Shown here one piece after another: positions 63,186 through 64,000 of a DNA stretch of 64,000 nucleotides; position 1 is the first letter of the stretch; each line of letters opens with the position of its first letter. The position numbers were made by a program, and so were the translations under genes. Source of the DNA: JAXMAR01 sp046350295 (GTDB taxonomy: Bacteria > Planctomycetota > Planctomycetia > Gemmatales > Gemmataceae); the NCBI GenBank assembly GCA_046350295.1, contig JAXMAR010000006.1, positions 62,001 to 126,000 of the forward strand, in the 5' to 3' direction. The notes below the pieces were generated by a model, which made no database searches, was not told where the DNA came from, and saw nothing but the letters and a program-made list of their open reading frames with translations.

Positions 63186-63380
63186 TCAGTAGTTACGGAT
63201 AACTTGCGGCCGCGAACCTTTTCTCCCCTTGGCCGTATCTAACAAAGGAGTGTGAAACATCTTGGGTCGGAACAGTTCCGCGATCATCCTGCCCCCCCCG
63301 GATTATGGCTTGGGACCCCGCCCTGAGCCTGTCACATATCGGTTGCCCTGGTTTGTCCCTACGTGCCCTGGAAAGGTCTG

Positions 63381-64000
63381 ATGAAACCCTCGCGAACCTG
63401 GTCCCCCGGACCCCAGGCCTCGGACGCCCGCGTCAAGCCCGCGCTTGACGTGGAAGCGGACGAAGTCCACGACCTCCCTGAAGCTCAACCTCACGACGAG
63501 AGCGAGACCGCCTCCGCCGAGACTGAAGGCTATTATTCCTCGGGCTCGGACGACGCGCTTGGCCTTTACCTCAAGCAGATGGGGTCCATCCCGCTCCTCA
63601 AGCGGGATCAGGAGCTCACCCTGGCTCAGCGACTCGAGGTGACGCGCGCCCGCTTCCGCCGCTCCGTCTTCTTCTTCGCCCCCGTGCTCGGCCGTGTCGC
63701 CTCCCTGTTCCAGGAAATCGCCGAGGGCGCGCGCATCCTCGATCCCCATATCGACGTGGTCCATACGCTGGGCCGTTCGCGCGACGCCATCGCGGCCCGT
63801 CTGACGCACAACCTGCTCACGCTGAAGAAGGTGTTTGCCTCCCTGGCCCAGGCGTTTCGCGCGTATCTGCGGACGCAGCATGGGCCCGGCCGCAACCGGG
63901 CGCGCCGCAACCACTGGCGTCTGCTCCGCAAGGCGATCCTCCTCATCGAAGAACTGTCGCCGCGGATGGAGTTCCTGGAGGTCCAGGTCCCTGAGATTCC
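63381..64000 (+). CDS. RpoD-like sigma-70 factor, N-terminal part (cut by window end)
   Basis: ATG 63381 follows GGAAAGG. The first 50 residues are acidic and disordered. Then comes sigma region 1.2: SDDALGLYLKQMGSIPLLKR, DQELTLAQRLEVTRARFRR, the 'Dpv..YL.emG..pLLt.eeE..la.rie' pattern of group 1/2 sigma factors. It is followed by a helical non-conserved region (LIEELSPRMEFLE). Regions 2-4 lie beyond the window. Probably an alternative group 2 factor, as an RsbW-like kinase is divergent to it. Confidence 0.82.
   Translation, partial: MKPSRTWSPGPQASDARVKPALDVEADEVHDLPEAQPHDESETASAETEGYYSSGSDDALGLYLKQMGSIPLLKRDQELTLAQRLEVTRARFRRSVFFFAPVLGRVASLFQEIAEGARILDPHIDVVHTLGRSRDAIAARLTHNLLTLKKVFASLAQAFRAYLRTQHGPGRNRARRNHWRLLRKAILLIEELSPRMEFLEVQVPEI

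Overview
The window looks like a chromosomal segment of a high-GC planctomycete, most likely near Gemmataceae. This is inferred from family content: DUF1501, a DUF1549/DUF1553 cytochrome remnant, a DUF1559 pseudopilin-like protein, an LEPR-like N-terminal motif on a secreted protease, Hanks-type kinases with TPR or PilZ tails, Uma2, DUF433 and TIGR03032 proteins, and many palindromic repeats. No rRNA, CRISPR array, phage or complete insertion sequence was seen. There is one tRNA, tRNA-His(GTG).

Layout. 0-3.7 kb: a small RHH-like protein, a family-5 solute-binding protein with a broken 5' end, and an Fpg-like DNA glycosylase. 3.7-8.3 kb: tRNA-His, secreted proteins on the minus strand, a deleted PSCyt gene, MscL and a Cys-rich exported protein. 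8.3-13.2 kb: RAYT transposase remnant, secreted unknowns, a broken methyltransferase carrying palindromes, and DUF1501. 13.3-21.4 kb: DUF1559 protein, then a polysaccharide locus (GH2-like/GT2, ABC exporter, second glycosyltransferase, YdjC deacetylase, polysaccharide pyruvyl transferase). Almost every gene from 15.06 to about 20.1 kb is chopped by closely spaced indels while its motifs survive, which points to consensus error rather than decay. 21.4-30.2 kb: a HEAT lipoprotein, then a one-direction signalling cluster (ECF sigma factor, membrane LolA-like protein, DUF1579-like protein, Ser/Thr kinase with 23 TPRs, membrane protein, PrsW-type intramembrane protease). 30.3-33.8 kb: a giant S8 protease. 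34.5-42 kb: aldehyde dehydrogenase, Uma2, DUF2891, MazEF-like pair, small secreted proteins, and a thioredoxin-like gene interrupted only by an in-frame UGA. 42.5-55 kb: M16 peptidase, MBL hydrolase, VapBC, radical SAM, kinase-pseudokinase-PilZ fusion, FAD oxidoreductase. 55-64 kb: DUF433/SUKH pair, Tat protein, TIGR03032, MoxR-DUF58, methyltransferase, FlgM-like and RsbW-like regulators, and the start of an RpoD-like sigma factor cut by the window edge.

Most notable: (i) a candidate selenoprotein (minus strand 40963-40007), with UGA at codon 77 and a hairpin at the right distance; (ii) a kinase/pseudokinase/PilZ fusion with a palindromic repeat inserted in frame between DFG and APE; (iii) the sigma-kinase-PrsW cluster; (iv) two 97-bp inverted-repeat elements with compensatory changes; (v) a nested four-arm repeat at 57.2-57.4 kb. 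All family assignments come from reading motifs; no database search was run.
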